NCBI RefSeq assembly: GCF_900166625.1
Contig: NZ_LT800499.1
Coordinates: 1,033,558-1,097,557, forward strand
Source of the DNA: Halobacillus massiliensis
Lineage (GTDB): Bacteria; Bacillota; Bacilli; Bacillales; Halobacillaceae
Reading direction: 5' to 3'
Length of the DNA stretch: 64,000 nucleotides
The position numbers and the translations under genes are program-made. Shown here piece after piece: positions 55,320 through 62,396 of the stretch. Numbering within the stretch: the first letter of the stretch is position 1; each line of letters begins with the position of its first letter. The notes under the pieces were generated by a model. The model had not been told where the DNA came from. It saw nothing but the letters and a program-made list of their open reading frames with translations, and did no database searches.

Positions 55320-55747
55320 TATTGTTCTACTGCCTTACGCAATCTTTCCTTGACGATGCTTTCCCAGCCGCCATCCATTGTATTACGTGTCTCCTGATGT
55401 GTCTTGCCAGTCGGACGCATTTTCTCTTCAGGATGTCCCCACCCGGAATGGATTAACGTAAATTCAGTCTTTCCATTTATCTCTTCCAGCAGGAAATGTA
55501 CGATCCATCCTTGAGTCCCCCAGGAGAAGGTAATCTCTTTTGGAGGTTTTACTGTTAAGACTTTACAGGCCGATGTTTCAAAAGGGCTTTCCAGATAAAA
55601 TTCATGTCCTTCTTCTGCCTTGAAATTATTTGGCATAAACCATTCGGCCATTCCTTCTGAAGAAGCAACGGCTTCCCATACCTTTTCTACAGGTGCATTG
55701 AAAATCACTTGTTTTCTAATCTCTTCTACTGTTTGGTTTTGACTCAT
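55319..55747 (-). CDS. SRPBCC (AHSA1/START-like) domain protein
   Basis: This 142-residue protein has the helix-grip fold of the AHSA1 family: F-N-A-P-V-E-K-V-W-E-A-V near the start, W-F-M-P-N, and a C-terminal long helix (G-G-W-E-S-I-V-K-E-R-L). The ATG at 55747 follows AAGGAGGG; the frame continues upstream without another good site. Such proteins bind hydrophobic ligands; no enzyme activity is established. It is first in the operon with the ArsR gene. Confidence 0.9.
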   Translation of the reverse strand: MSQNQTVEEIRKQVIFNAPVEKVWEAVASSEGMAEWFMPNNFKAEEGHEFYLESPFETSACKVLTVKPPKEITFSWGTQGWIVHFLLEEINGKTEFTLIHSGWGHPEEKMRPTGKTHQETRNTMDGGWESIVKERLRKAVEQ

Positions 55748-56053
55748 ATTTACCCTCCTTAAATATAACACCAAATGGTTATATTTAATAATAACACCTT
55801 TTGGTTATATGTAAAGTGGAAAATGTCCATAGCAATCTGAGAAAGTTATGTCATATCTTCTGACAACCCCATATTTTCCCATGTGAACCACTCCTCCGTT
55901 TCTCCTACTAAACCTTCTAATCTAGTTATAGGATTTTTCATATGATCTTAAGTTACGAGTAATATGACTTAATTCGACAATTTACCCTTATATTTTACAA
56001 ATTTCAGATATATAATTACCGTGTTTAAATAATTAATTGAGGTGGAGAAATTT
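55748..56053. other. Divergent intergenic region
   Basis: It holds the ArsR-type operators at 55765 and 55791 near the left edge and AT-rich sequence before the amidase gene (possible -10 TATAAT near 56017 without a clear -35). No further gene is seen. Confidence 0.6.
55765..55810. promoter_or_regulatory. Two tandem operator-like repeats upstream of the SRPBCC-ArsR operon
   Basis: ATAACACCAAATGGTTATAT (55765-55784) and ATAACACCTTTTGGTTATAT (55791-55810) differ at two bases. Each is an imperfect palindrome, and they start 26 bp apart. They overlap the probable promoter of the minus-strand operon. Confidence 0.7.
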
Positions 56054-56890
56054 ATGAATGTTAAATGGGGGGCTGCCTTATTCGCAGTGTTCTTTACAGT
56101 TATGTTGTTGTTACCTGTCAGCGCGGAAGCAAATCAGAGGATTTTTATTGATCCAGGTCATGGAGGCTCAGACCCGGGAGCGATTGGAAATGGGCTAAGC
56201 GAGAAAAACGTAACACTAAATATTGCTTTAAAAACCCGGGACATTTTAAATCAGGAATATGAGGGCCACTCTGTCATGCTGTCACGTACTACCGATCAAA
56301 CCCTTTCTTTGTCTACTCGGACAAACATGGCGAATAATTGGGGAGCCGATTACCTTGTATCCATACACATTAATGCAGGAGGCGGTACCGGTTTTGAGTC
56401 GTATACATACAATGGAAGTTATTCCGGGAAGGCCGAAACGAATCGGTTACGTGGAATCGTCCACAATGCGATCGTCGGGCAGACAGGCTTTATTGACAGG
56501 GGGAAGAAGGAAGCCAATTTTCATATGGTTAGACAGTCAGCTATGCCCGCCGTTCTTACCGAAAATGGCTTCATCGACAATTCGTCAGACGCAGCCGCGT
56601 TAAAATCGAACGCTTTTTTAACAGACATTGCAAGGGGGCATGCGGAAGGAATAGCCGCTGTATTAAATCTTCCCCGCAGCTCTCAGCAGGCTTATGTGGA
56701 AATTCTGGCTGACTCCCTATGGACGTACAATTCTGCCAACTGGAATGATCGTGGTAATATCGTTCACAAGGGAGAAGTCTATAAAGTGACGGGCAGCAAA
56801 TTCAAGGTAGATGGTGGAAATATGTATAAACTGGCGAATGGCGACTATATTACGGCCAGCACTTCTTATGTAAGATATTTTAAAAAGTAA
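56054..56890 (+). CDS. N-acetylmuramoyl-L-alanine amidase (Amidase_3), secreted
   Basis: This 278-residue protein has a signal peptide ending near A-E-A (26), a zinc amidase domain with H36, E50 and H105 as ligands and catalytic E170 (L-T-E-N-G-F-I-D-N), and a C-terminal SH3-like domain from about residue 215. It cuts the bond between muramic acid and the stem peptide in the cell wall. The ATG at 56054 is preferred over the GTG at 56042. It stands alone. Confidence 0.93.
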   Translation: MNVKWGAALFAVFFTVMLLLPVSAEANQRIFIDPGHGGSDPGAIGNGLSEKNVTLNIALKTRDILNQEYEGHSVMLSRTTDQTLSLSTRTNMANNWGADYLVSIHINAGGGTGFESYTYNGSYSGKAETNRLRGIVHNAIVGQTGFIDRGKKEANFHMVRQSAMPAVLTENGFIDNSSDAAALKSNAFLTDIARGHAEGIAAVLNLPRSSQQAYVEILADSLWTYNSANWNDRGNIVHKGEVYKVTGSKFKVDGGNMYKLANGDYITASTSYVRYFKK

Positions 56891-56990
56891 GTAGTCTAAT
56901 AAGTACAGAGACAATTACTATAGGTGAATCCACAGATGAAATTTTTGATCTACAGTAAAATTTTAGATAGTATGTGGGTTAAGATTTTCT

Positions 56991-57020
56991 GCCTCATTTT
57001 ATAATGAGGCTTTCTTTTTT
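56991..57020 (+). terminator. Rho-independent terminator
   Basis: Stem GCCTCATT (56991-56998) with AATGAGGC (57003-57010) and a TTTCTTTTTTT tail. Confidence 0.9.
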
Positions 57021-57044
57021 TAAAGAAGTGGAAGGAGAATTTAT

Positions 57045-57503
57045 ATGGATGATACCATCCATGAAGGATTAGGAGACCCGGCAGGCTTTTGGAAAAGAGC
57101 AGGTGGAAATATAGTAGATGGTCTTATCCTGTCGGTAGCCGGCTTTTTATTAGTAGATTTAGTACTAATGCTGAATTCCAACCCACCTGCTGATAATCAG
57201 CCATTCTCTGCTGCAGATAACATCAAAACCGTTATACAGTTAGCCTATTCCATCATTCTTCCTGTAGTATGGGCCGGATATACAGTGGGGAAGCGTGCAT
57301 TAAGTATTAAGATAACGAAGTTTGGAAGTCATGAGAAAGTTACGTTTGGTACGATGGTTCTGCGAATCCTCGTCGCTGGACTTGTATATGCTGTTTCTTT
57401 AGGAATCTGCTTTATTATTAGTCTGTTTATGGTTATTTTTAGAGAAGATAAAAGAGCCATTCATGACTTTATTGCCGGTACCCAGGTGAGAGAAGTACGT
57501 TAA
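57045..57503 (+). CDS. RDD family membrane protein
   Basis: This 152-residue protein has an RDD domain with W-K-R-A-G-G-N-I-V-D-G near the start, about three membrane segments, and the conserved ending R-E-D-K-R-A-I-H-D-F-I-A-G-T. The first motif carries W-K-R in place of the usual R-R-x-x-A-x-x-D. Some RDD proteins of halophiles act in sodium tolerance; a role here is not shown. The ATG follows GGAAGGAG. Confidence 0.88.
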   Translation: MDDTIHEGLGDPAGFWKRAGGNIVDGLILSVAGFLLVDLVLMLNSNPPADNQPFSAADNIKTVIQLAYSIILPVVWAGYTVGKRALSIKITKFGSHEKVTFGTMVLRILVAGLVYAVSLGICFIISLFMVIFREDKRAIHDFIAGTQVREVR

Positions 57504-57530
57504 AAGAGGCTTACACAAGCCTCTTTTTTA
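57504..57530 (+). terminator. Rho-independent terminator
   Basis: Stem AAGAGGCTT (57504-57512) with AAGCCTCTT (57517-57525), loop ACAC, then T residues. Confidence 0.92.
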
Positions 57531-57601
57531 TGGAAAAGGATTGAGTTTCCAATTTTATTTTCAAATAATTGGCAGGTAGAACTGTAAAAGAGGAGGAGTC
57601 T

Positions 57602-57739
57602 ATGAGACAAGCTACATTAAACACATCGCTTATCATTGCAGGTGTCTGTATTTTAGCAGGAGCATGGATGATTTCCAGTGCTATCAATAACAGCGCGGTT
57701 TCCGGTATTGAACAAGTTACTATGAATCAAGCTTCATAG
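57602..57739 (+). CDS. 45-residue putative membrane peptide
   Basis: A very short gene behind AAAGAGGAGGAG codes one hydrophobic segment (S-L-I-I-A-G-V-C-I-L-A-G-A-W-M-I, about residues 9-24) followed by a polar tail. I do not recognise it. It is 12 bp upstream of a small HTH gene in the same direction, so the two may be co-transcribed. The strong ribosome site and clean membrane segment are the support. Confidence 0.6.
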   Translation: MRQATLNTSLIIAGVCILAGAWMISSAINNSAVSGIEQVTMNQAS

Positions 57740-57751
57740 AGAAAGCAATTA

Positions 57752-57931
57752 ATGAGTCACATAGAGTTACAAGAATACTTAGGGGTAAGCGATGAGCAAT
57801 TTGATAAGTTACTGCCAGAGAATGAATCGGAACGTGAAGTACCATACATACGAATTGGACATGAATACTACTATCCAGTAAAAGCGGTAGATAAATGGCT
57901 GACAGAAATTGAAGCTGAAACTATTGAGTGA
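57752..57931 (+). CDS. Small helix-turn-helix (excisionase-like) protein
   Basis: This 59-residue protein has the layout of HTH_17/MerR-type mini-proteins: E-L-Q-E-Y-L-G-V-S-D-E-Q-F-D-K-L near the start, then P-Y-I-R-I-G-H-E-Y-Y-Y-P-V-K-A-V-D-K-W-L. The R-I-G-H-x-Y-Y-P segment is the wing. The ribosome site (AGAAAGCAA) is weak, suggesting coupling to the gene before it. DNA binding is likely but the target is unknown; no integrase or phage gene is near. Confidence 0.65.
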   Translation: MSHIELQEYLGVSDEQFDKLLPENESEREVPYIRIGHEYYYPVKAVDKWLTEIEAETIE

Positions 57932-57938
57932 CGGTCTA

Positions 57939-58100
57939 AGCGCTGAAAGAGAGCGGAGAAGCACTGAAAGAGAGCGGAGAAGCGCTGAAAGAGCGGGGGA
58001 AAGCGTCGAAAAGGAGAGGTCGACCGTCGAAAGAGGCCAGAACCGCTGAAAGAGAGCGAAGAAGCCTCCAAAGAACGGGACGAAGAGTCGAAAGAGACGG
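57939..58100. repeat. Degenerate tandem repeat of about 20-22 bp
   Basis: About eight consecutive units with core GCTGAAAGAGAGCGGAGA; the first two full units (57939-57959 and 57960-57980) differ by one base and later ones diverge. It lies directly after the HTH gene stop. Units are contiguous, so it is not a CRISPR array. Open frames across it (Leu/Ser/Arg-rich on the minus strand) look like by-products of the repeat. Confidence 0.8.
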
Positions 58101-58229
58101 CCCCAACACAGAAAAAGAGCAACCTCCTCCATAGGAAAAAGTCCAGTTGTGGAATAAGAAGAACTGGACAAAGCGAAACTAAAAGTATTATATGTAAAAT
58201 AAGACACAAATACAGGGAGGGACTTATAT

Positions 58230-58787
58230 ATGACAAATGAGTTATCATCCGAACAACGCGAAGAACTGCTCCATACGTTGGAAGACCGTTTTGAGAAAAA
58301 CAGGCATCGCCATGAAGATCTTGAGTGGGTTGAAGTTCGGGCTAAGCTGGAGGAGCTTCCTCATAAACTTTGGTCGCTCTATCAAATGGAACAAACAGGA
58401 GGTGAACCAGACGTCGTGGGCCGTGATGAGAAGACGGGTGAATACGTTTTTTTTGATTGTGTAAAGGAAAGTCCAAAAGGGCGCCGAAGTGTTTGCTTTG
58501 ATCGAAAAGCGCTGGAGTCGAGGAAAAAGTACAAACCTGATAATAATGCGATAGACATGGCAGATGAGATTGGGATTGAACTTTTAACGGAAGAGCAATA
58601 TCGGGAGCTGCAGGAGATTAATCCTGTGGATCTAAAAACATCGAGCTGGATTCAAACACCATCCACTATTAGAGATCTCGGCGGGGCGCTTTTTTGTGAT
58701 CGACGTTACGACACTGTTTTTGTTTACCATAATGGAGCAGAATCCTACTATGCAGCCAGAGGATTTCGCGGGTTATTAAGGGTCTGA
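58230..58787 (+). CDS. DUF4256 domain protein
   Basis: This 185-residue soluble protein matches the DUF4256 family in length and motifs: G-E-P-D-V-V-G-R-D-E-K-T-G-E-Y-V-F-F-D-C, L-L-T-E-E-Q-Y-R-E-L-Q, and the late R-D-L-G-G-A-L-F-C-D-R-R-Y. The function of the family is unknown. A GGGAGGG site precedes the ATG, and a terminator follows. Confidence 0.87.
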   Translation: MTNELSSEQREELLHTLEDRFEKNRHRHEDLEWVEVRAKLEELPHKLWSLYQMEQTGGEPDVVGRDEKTGEYVFFDCVKESPKGRRSVCFDRKALESRKKYKPDNNAIDMADEIGIELLTEEQYRELQEINPVDLKTSSWIQTPSTIRDLGGALFCDRRYDTVFVYHNGAESYYAARGFRGLLRV

Positions 58788-58811
58788 ATTGTACATGATA
58801 TTTATGATTGA

Positions 58812-58846
58812 GAGGCGATTGTTCAATAGGACGATCGCTTTTTATT
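58812..58846 (+). terminator. Rho-independent terminator
   Basis: A GGCGATTGTT / GGACGATCGC stem with a short loop and a T-run follows the DUF4256 gene. Confidence 0.85.
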
Positions 58847-58869
58847 AATTAATGGGAAGGGAGAAAAAA

Positions 58870-59283
58870 ATGAACGAAAAACTATGGAGAGTAGGAACTA
58901 CCTATATACCGGTATTCAATGTGGAAACTTCTTCTGAGTGGTACGTACATAATTTAGGAGCAGAATTAAATTACAGAGATAAAGATAAAGCCATCTTAAA
59001 TTTAGCAGATCAAAGTATTTTTCTTGTAGCATCGCAGGAAAACGAGACTTCAAATTTCCGGGACAAGCATGGAAAAGAGCATTTTTCTTTAACCTTTGAA
59101 GTGAATGGATTACATGCTTTGGAAGTCATGCATCAAGATTTTACTGAAAAAGGAATGCATGTAGGAGAAATCGAAAGCAGAGGACATGCTGGGAAGAACT
59201 TTGTCTTTTCCGATCCAGATGGGAATACCTTCGATGTGTGGAGCGAGCTTAGTCCATCTTTTAAAGAGAAGTATTTTAGATAG
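58870..59283 (+). CDS. VOC (glyoxalase/bleomycin-resistance superfamily) protein
   Basis: This 137-residue protein has paired beta-alpha-beta-beta-beta modules: Y-I-P-V-F-N-V-E-T-S-S-E-W-Y near the start and the ending F-S-D-P-D-G-N-T-F-D-V-W-S. Members bind a metal and act on small molecules or sequester antibiotics; the substrate is unknown. The ATG at 58870 is chosen for the GGGAAGGGAG site. Confidence 0.87.
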   Translation: MNEKLWRVGTTYIPVFNVETSSEWYVHNLGAELNYRDKDKAILNLADQSIFLVASQENETSNFRDKHGKEHFSLTFEVNGLHALEVMHQDFTEKGMHVGEIESRGHAGKNFVFSDPDGNTFDVWSELSPSFKEKYFR

Positions 59284-59318
59284 ATGTATTTGTTTTACTA
59301 CTGGGGGATAGTTTTTAA

Positions 59319-59849
59319 ATGACGAAAACAATTGCGATCGCCTCCGTTTCCGGCGGAGGAAAGACTTCTGTTACTATTGAACTAAGGAAGCGGCTGAAAA
59401 ATTCTCAAGCGCTGTTTTTTGATGACTATGATTTTAAGAAAGCGCCCGATGATCTCGTTCTATGGGTGGAGGAAGGCTCGGATTATAATCAGTAGGATTT
59501 GCAACCTCTTCACAAAGATCTAACATCGCTTTTAGAAAAAGAAGAGCCACCATCTTTCATCTTACTGGATTATCCGTTTTCCTATCAACAGGACCAATTG
59601 AAAAATTTGATTGACTTCTCTATTTACATCCATACTCCTTTAGACATTGCGATGGCCAGGCGGATGTTAAGAGATTATTCTCCCTCTTCCTCTTCTGAAA
59701 TTTTTTCCGACTTAGCCTATTATTTGAAAAGCAGCAGAAGAGCGTTTGTTCATATGGAGAATACAATAAAACCAGATACAGACCTTATCATAAACGGAGC
59801 AGCCTCCATCGAAGAAATTGTGCAGGTTATCTTACAAGAGATAGAATAG
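59319..59849 (+). pseudogene. P-loop (uridine-kinase-like) kinase gene with an in-frame TAG
   Basis: From the ATG at 59319 the frame codes a P-loop start (I-A-I-A-S-V-S-G-G-G-K-T-S) and F-F-D-D-Y-D-F, then meets TAG at 59493-59495. The same frame continues open for another 118 codons with matching kinase features (L-L-D-Y-P-F, a lid helix M-A-R-R-M-L-R-D-Y) to TAA at 59849. The codon context (Y-N-Q-stop-D-L) suggests a former Trp (TGG to TAG). A restart at the TTG at 59499 would lack the P-loop. Nonsense mutation, readthrough or sequencing error remain options. Confidence 0.82.
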
Positions 59850-59867
59850 TATCTTTTTAATGGTTAG

Positions 59868-59896
59868 TTGGTAAAAAATTTCCCTCATGATAAAAT
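59868..59896 (+). promoter_or_regulatory. Sigma-A promoter of the fluoride-riboswitch transcript
   Basis: TTGGTA (59868-59873), 17-bp spacer, TAAAAT (59891-59896). Confidence 0.75.
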
Positions 59897-59904
59897 AAGT
59901 ATAA

Positions 59905-59991
59905 AGAAGGCGATGGAGTTCGCCATAACTGCCGATTCGGCTGATGACTCCTACTAGTATTGCAGCATGCCTGCGGCTAGTGGGTTTTTTT
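59905..59991 (+). ncRNA. Fluoride riboswitch (crcB motif) with terminator
   Basis: The aptamer signature is complete: GGCGATGGAGTTCGCC (59909-59924), ATAACTGCC, and CTGATGACTCCTAC (59941-59954). A terminator stem CCTACTAG (59950-59957) with CTAGTGGG (59977-59984) and a T-run overlaps the aptamer's 3' end. Fluoride binding would prevent the terminator and turn on the two downstream fluoride channel genes. Confidence 0.96.
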
Positions 59992-60016
59992 ATGTAGAAA
60001 AGGAGGTCCTTATTCC

Positions 60017-60394
60017 ATGACATATATTTTGGTGGCCATTGCAGGCTTCTTAGGTGCTGTCCTTCGATATTCAGTCGGCGTGCTTATGTATGATGCCGAT
60101 ACCTTTTTCCCATTCTCCACCCTGACTGTCAATTTACTGGGGAGTTTCCTTCTGGCATGGTTCACTTTCAAGCTGTTTCATGATTTTCACATTTCCCCTA
60201 AACTGAAGACCGCGATCGGTACTGGATTTGTCGGTTCCTTTACGACGTTTTCCACACTGAGTGTTGAAACCGTGGAGCTGGCAGAGAGAGGCAGTTTCTT
60301 ACTGGCGGCCCTTTATGTAGCCGTAAGCATCGCAGGCGGGCTGCTTTTATCAAGGGCAGGGTTTTCTTTAGGAAAAAGGAGGGAGACGGCATGA
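60017..60394 (+). CDS. crcB1: Fluoride channel protein CrcB/Fluc, first subunit
   Basis: This 125-residue four-helix membrane protein has the Fluc motifs G-F-L-G-A-V-L-R-Y, T-L-T-V-N-L-L-G-S-F-L and G-S-F-T-T-F-S-T-L-S-V-E. Fluc proteins form dimeric channels that export fluoride. Two neighbouring genes with an ATGA overlap indicate an antiparallel heterodimer, as known for Bacillus Fluc pairs. The ATG follows AAAAGGAGG. Confidence 0.95.
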   Translation: MTYILVAIAGFLGAVLRYSVGVLMYDADTFFPFSTLTVNLLGSFLLAWFTFKLFHDFHISPKLKTAIGTGFVGSFTTFSTLSVETVELAERGSFLLAALYVAVSIAGGLLLSRAGFSLGKRRETA

Positions 60395-60759
60395 GCTTGG
60401 CTCATATTTTATTAGTAGGCACCGGAGGAGCGATGGGAGCCGTGCTTCGGTATTTGGTCAGCCAAATTGTTAATAAAAACTATACATTTCAGCTGCCGGT
60501 TGCTACGCTCCTTGTCAATTTACTCGGTTCCTTTTTATTAGGGCTGCTGCTAAGTCTGGAGCTGGCTGAATCTTGGAACTTGCTTTTAGGTGTAGGGATT
60601 ATGGGAGCTTTTACGACGTTTTCCACCTTTAAACTGGAAGGCATTCAACTGCACGCAAATAAAAAGTGGAAAGTCTTTCTCCAATATAATCTTATCAGTT
60701 ACGGAGGAGGAATTTTCCTTGCTTATGCAGGATTTCTTCTTGGCGGATTTATGCAGTAA
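60391..60759 (+). CDS. crcB2: Fluoride channel protein CrcB/Fluc, second subunit
   Basis: The 122-residue partner shows G-G-A-M-G-A-V-L-R-Y, T-L-L-V-N-L-L-G-S-F-L and G-A-F-T-T-F-S-T-F-K-L-E. Its start overlaps the first subunit's stop by 4 bp, and AAAAAGGAGG lies inside the end of that gene. Both genes are under the riboswitch at 59905. Confidence 0.95.
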   Translation: MSLAHILLVGTGGAMGAVLRYLVSQIVNKNYTFQLPVATLLVNLLGSFLLGLLLSLELAESWNLLLGVGIMGAFTTFSTFKLEGIQLHANKKWKVFLQYNLISYGGGIFLAYAGFLLGGFMQ

Positions 60760-60846
60760 CTCAGGCTTTTCCTTAAAGTGGAGTTGCTAATTTTATATGA
60801 AAAATTTAGAATCCTAATATAGAGTCAGCTTAAGGGAGTTATTCAC

Positions 60847-62214
60847 ATGATACGTAGTCCTTACTGGAAATTTTTCAATTATTTCAATAAGTTATCTCCT
60901 TTTCAGATTATTGTTTTTTATTATTTGACGGCTGTTCTGGTTTCCACTTTTCTGCTAAACTTGCCTTTTTTACATAAAGGCGGTGTCCATCTCAGCTTCC
61001 TTGATGCTTTATTTACAGCTGTCAGTGCTGTTAGTGTAACTGGTCTAAGTGTCATTACGGTTTCTGACACTTTAAATACTTCAGGTTACTTTGTCATGAT
61101 GTTTATTCTCCAATTCGGGGGGATCGGGGTCATGACACTTGGAACATTTATCTGGCTGCTGCTCGGCAGAAGAATCGGTCTAAAAAGACGGCAGTTGATT
61201 AAAACAGACCAGAATCAGACAACTTTTTCAGGAATGGTCGTTTTAATTAAGCAGATTTTGCTTCTCATTCTTGCGATTGAAGCCCTGGGGGCAGTAATTC
61301 TCGGCGTGTACTTTACGCAGTATTTTCCTACATTAGGGGAAGCGTTTGTCCAGGGAGCGTTTGCTTCTGTAAGTGCTACCACTAACGCAGGCTTTGACAT
61401 TACTGGGAACTCGCTTGTCATGTTTCAGCACGATTATTTTGTTCAGTTTATTAATATGCTGCTGTTGACACTTGGCGCGATAGGGTTTCCCGTTCTTATT
61501 GAAGTTAAAGATTATTTAACTAAGAAAAATGATGCTTATATTCATTTTTCTTTATTTGCCAAACTGACTTCCTTTACTTTCGCTGCCCTCGTAGTGGTCG
61601 GCGGCCTTCTGATTTATTTATTTGACCGGTCTCATTTCTTTTTAGGTAAATCATGGCACGAATCCTTGTTTTTTGCTCTTTTTCAGTCCCTGACCACTCG
61701 AAATGGAGGTTTGGCCACGATGGATGTGGCAGAGTTTACCGGGCCAACACTTTTAATTATCTGTGTTCTCATGTTTATTGGAGCGTCTCCCAGCAGTGTC
61801 GGGGGCGGTATTCGAACGACTACATTTGCTATTGCCTTATTAAGTGTTATTGCGTATGCCAGGGGGAAGTCCAATGTACGGGTATTTCGCCGAGAGATTC
61901 ACCAGGAAGATATTTTTCGTTCATTTATTGTCATTAACACCGCTATTGCAATTACAGGTATAGCTGTCGTGCTTTTAAGTTATGCAGAACCACAGTTTAC
62001 CCTGATGGAAATACTATTTGAAGCCTGTTCTGCCTTTGGAACGACTGGATTGTCGATGGGCATCACTCCGGAACTGCATGGAGCCGGAAAAATCATCATT
62101 ATCTGCTTAATGTTTATTGGGAGAATAGGAATCTTTTCCTTCCTGTTTATTTTAAGAGGAAAAGTATCCAGAGACCGCTACCATTATCCGAAAGAACCAA
62201 TGATAATAGGTTAA
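60847..62214 (+). CDS. TrkH/KtrB-family potassium uptake subunit
   Basis: This 455-residue protein has four pore repeats with selectivity-filter segments V-S-V-T-G-L, A-T-T-N-A-G-F, T-T-R-N-G-G and F-G-T-T-G-L, and the size of bacillar KtrB/KtrD rather than TrkH. It imports potassium (sodium coupled) when joined by a cytosolic KtrA/KtrC subunit, which is not encoded next to it. This fits osmotic adaptation. A TTAAGGGAG site precedes the ATG. Confidence 0.93.
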   Translation: MIRSPYWKFFNYFNKLSPFQIIVFYYLTAVLVSTFLLNLPFLHKGGVHLSFLDALFTAVSAVSVTGLSVITVSDTLNTSGYFVMMFILQFGGIGVMTLGTFIWLLLGRRIGLKRRQLIKTDQNQTTFSGMVVLIKQILLLILAIEALGAVILGVYFTQYFPTLGEAFVQGAFASVSATTNAGFDITGNSLVMFQHDYFVQFINMLLLTLGAIGFPVLIEVKDYLTKKNDAYIHFSLFAKLTSFTFAALVVVGGLLIYLFDRSHFFLGKSWHESLFFALFQSLTTRNGGLATMDVAEFTGPTLLIICVLMFIGASPSSVGGGIRTTTFAIALLSVIAYARGKSNVRVFRREIHQEDIFRSFIVINTAIAITGIAVVLLSYAEPQFTLMEILFEACSAFGTTGLSMGITPELHGAGKIIIICLMFIGRIGIFSFLFILRGKVSRDRYHYPKEPMIIG

Positions 62215-62285
62215 GTCTTTATAAAAGCATTTAAATTTTTTCTACGAATTTCTAGAAATTGCAGATAATAATGAGTATGCTCTCT

Positions 62286-62316
62286 CCTCCTTCCTTTAAG
62301 GGAAGGAGGTTTTTTA
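62286..62316 (+). terminator. Rho-independent terminator
   Basis: Perfect stem CCTCCTTCC (62286-62294) with GGAAGGAGG (62301-62309), then six T residues. Confidence 0.92.
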
Positions 62317-62326
62317 TTGTTTATAT

Positions 62327-62343
62327 GTTGACAAAATGTCAAC
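62327..62343. promoter_or_regulatory. Palindromic operator overlapping the -35 box of the ftsW/rodA-like gene
   Basis: GTTGACAAAATGTCAAC is a perfect inverted repeat (7-bp arms around AAA) and contains the -35 box. A 15/17 match lies before the HTH gene at 63602. Confidence 0.7.
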
Positions 62344-62356
62344 GTATATTGATAAT
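62328..62356 (+). promoter_or_regulatory. Sigma-A promoter of the ftsW/rodA-like gene
   Basis: TTGACA (62328-62333), 17-bp spacer, GATAAT (62351-62356). Confidence 0.78.
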
Positions 62357-62396
62357 AAAATCTGGCATACATAGATAGACAGGTGGTGATCAAAGA

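Noticed and set aside
57752-57931. Excisionase of an integrated element
   Set aside because: No integrase, attachment repeat or phage gene is found around it, so a mobile element is not supported.
57939-58100. Possible CRISPR array
   Set aside because: Units are contiguous with no unique spacers, and no cas gene is present.
57809-58248. Two long minus-strand open frames rich in Leu, Ser, Phe and Arg
   Set aside because: They run across the purine-rich tandem repeat and overlap the HTH gene; they lack ribosome sites and their composition is explained by the repeat.
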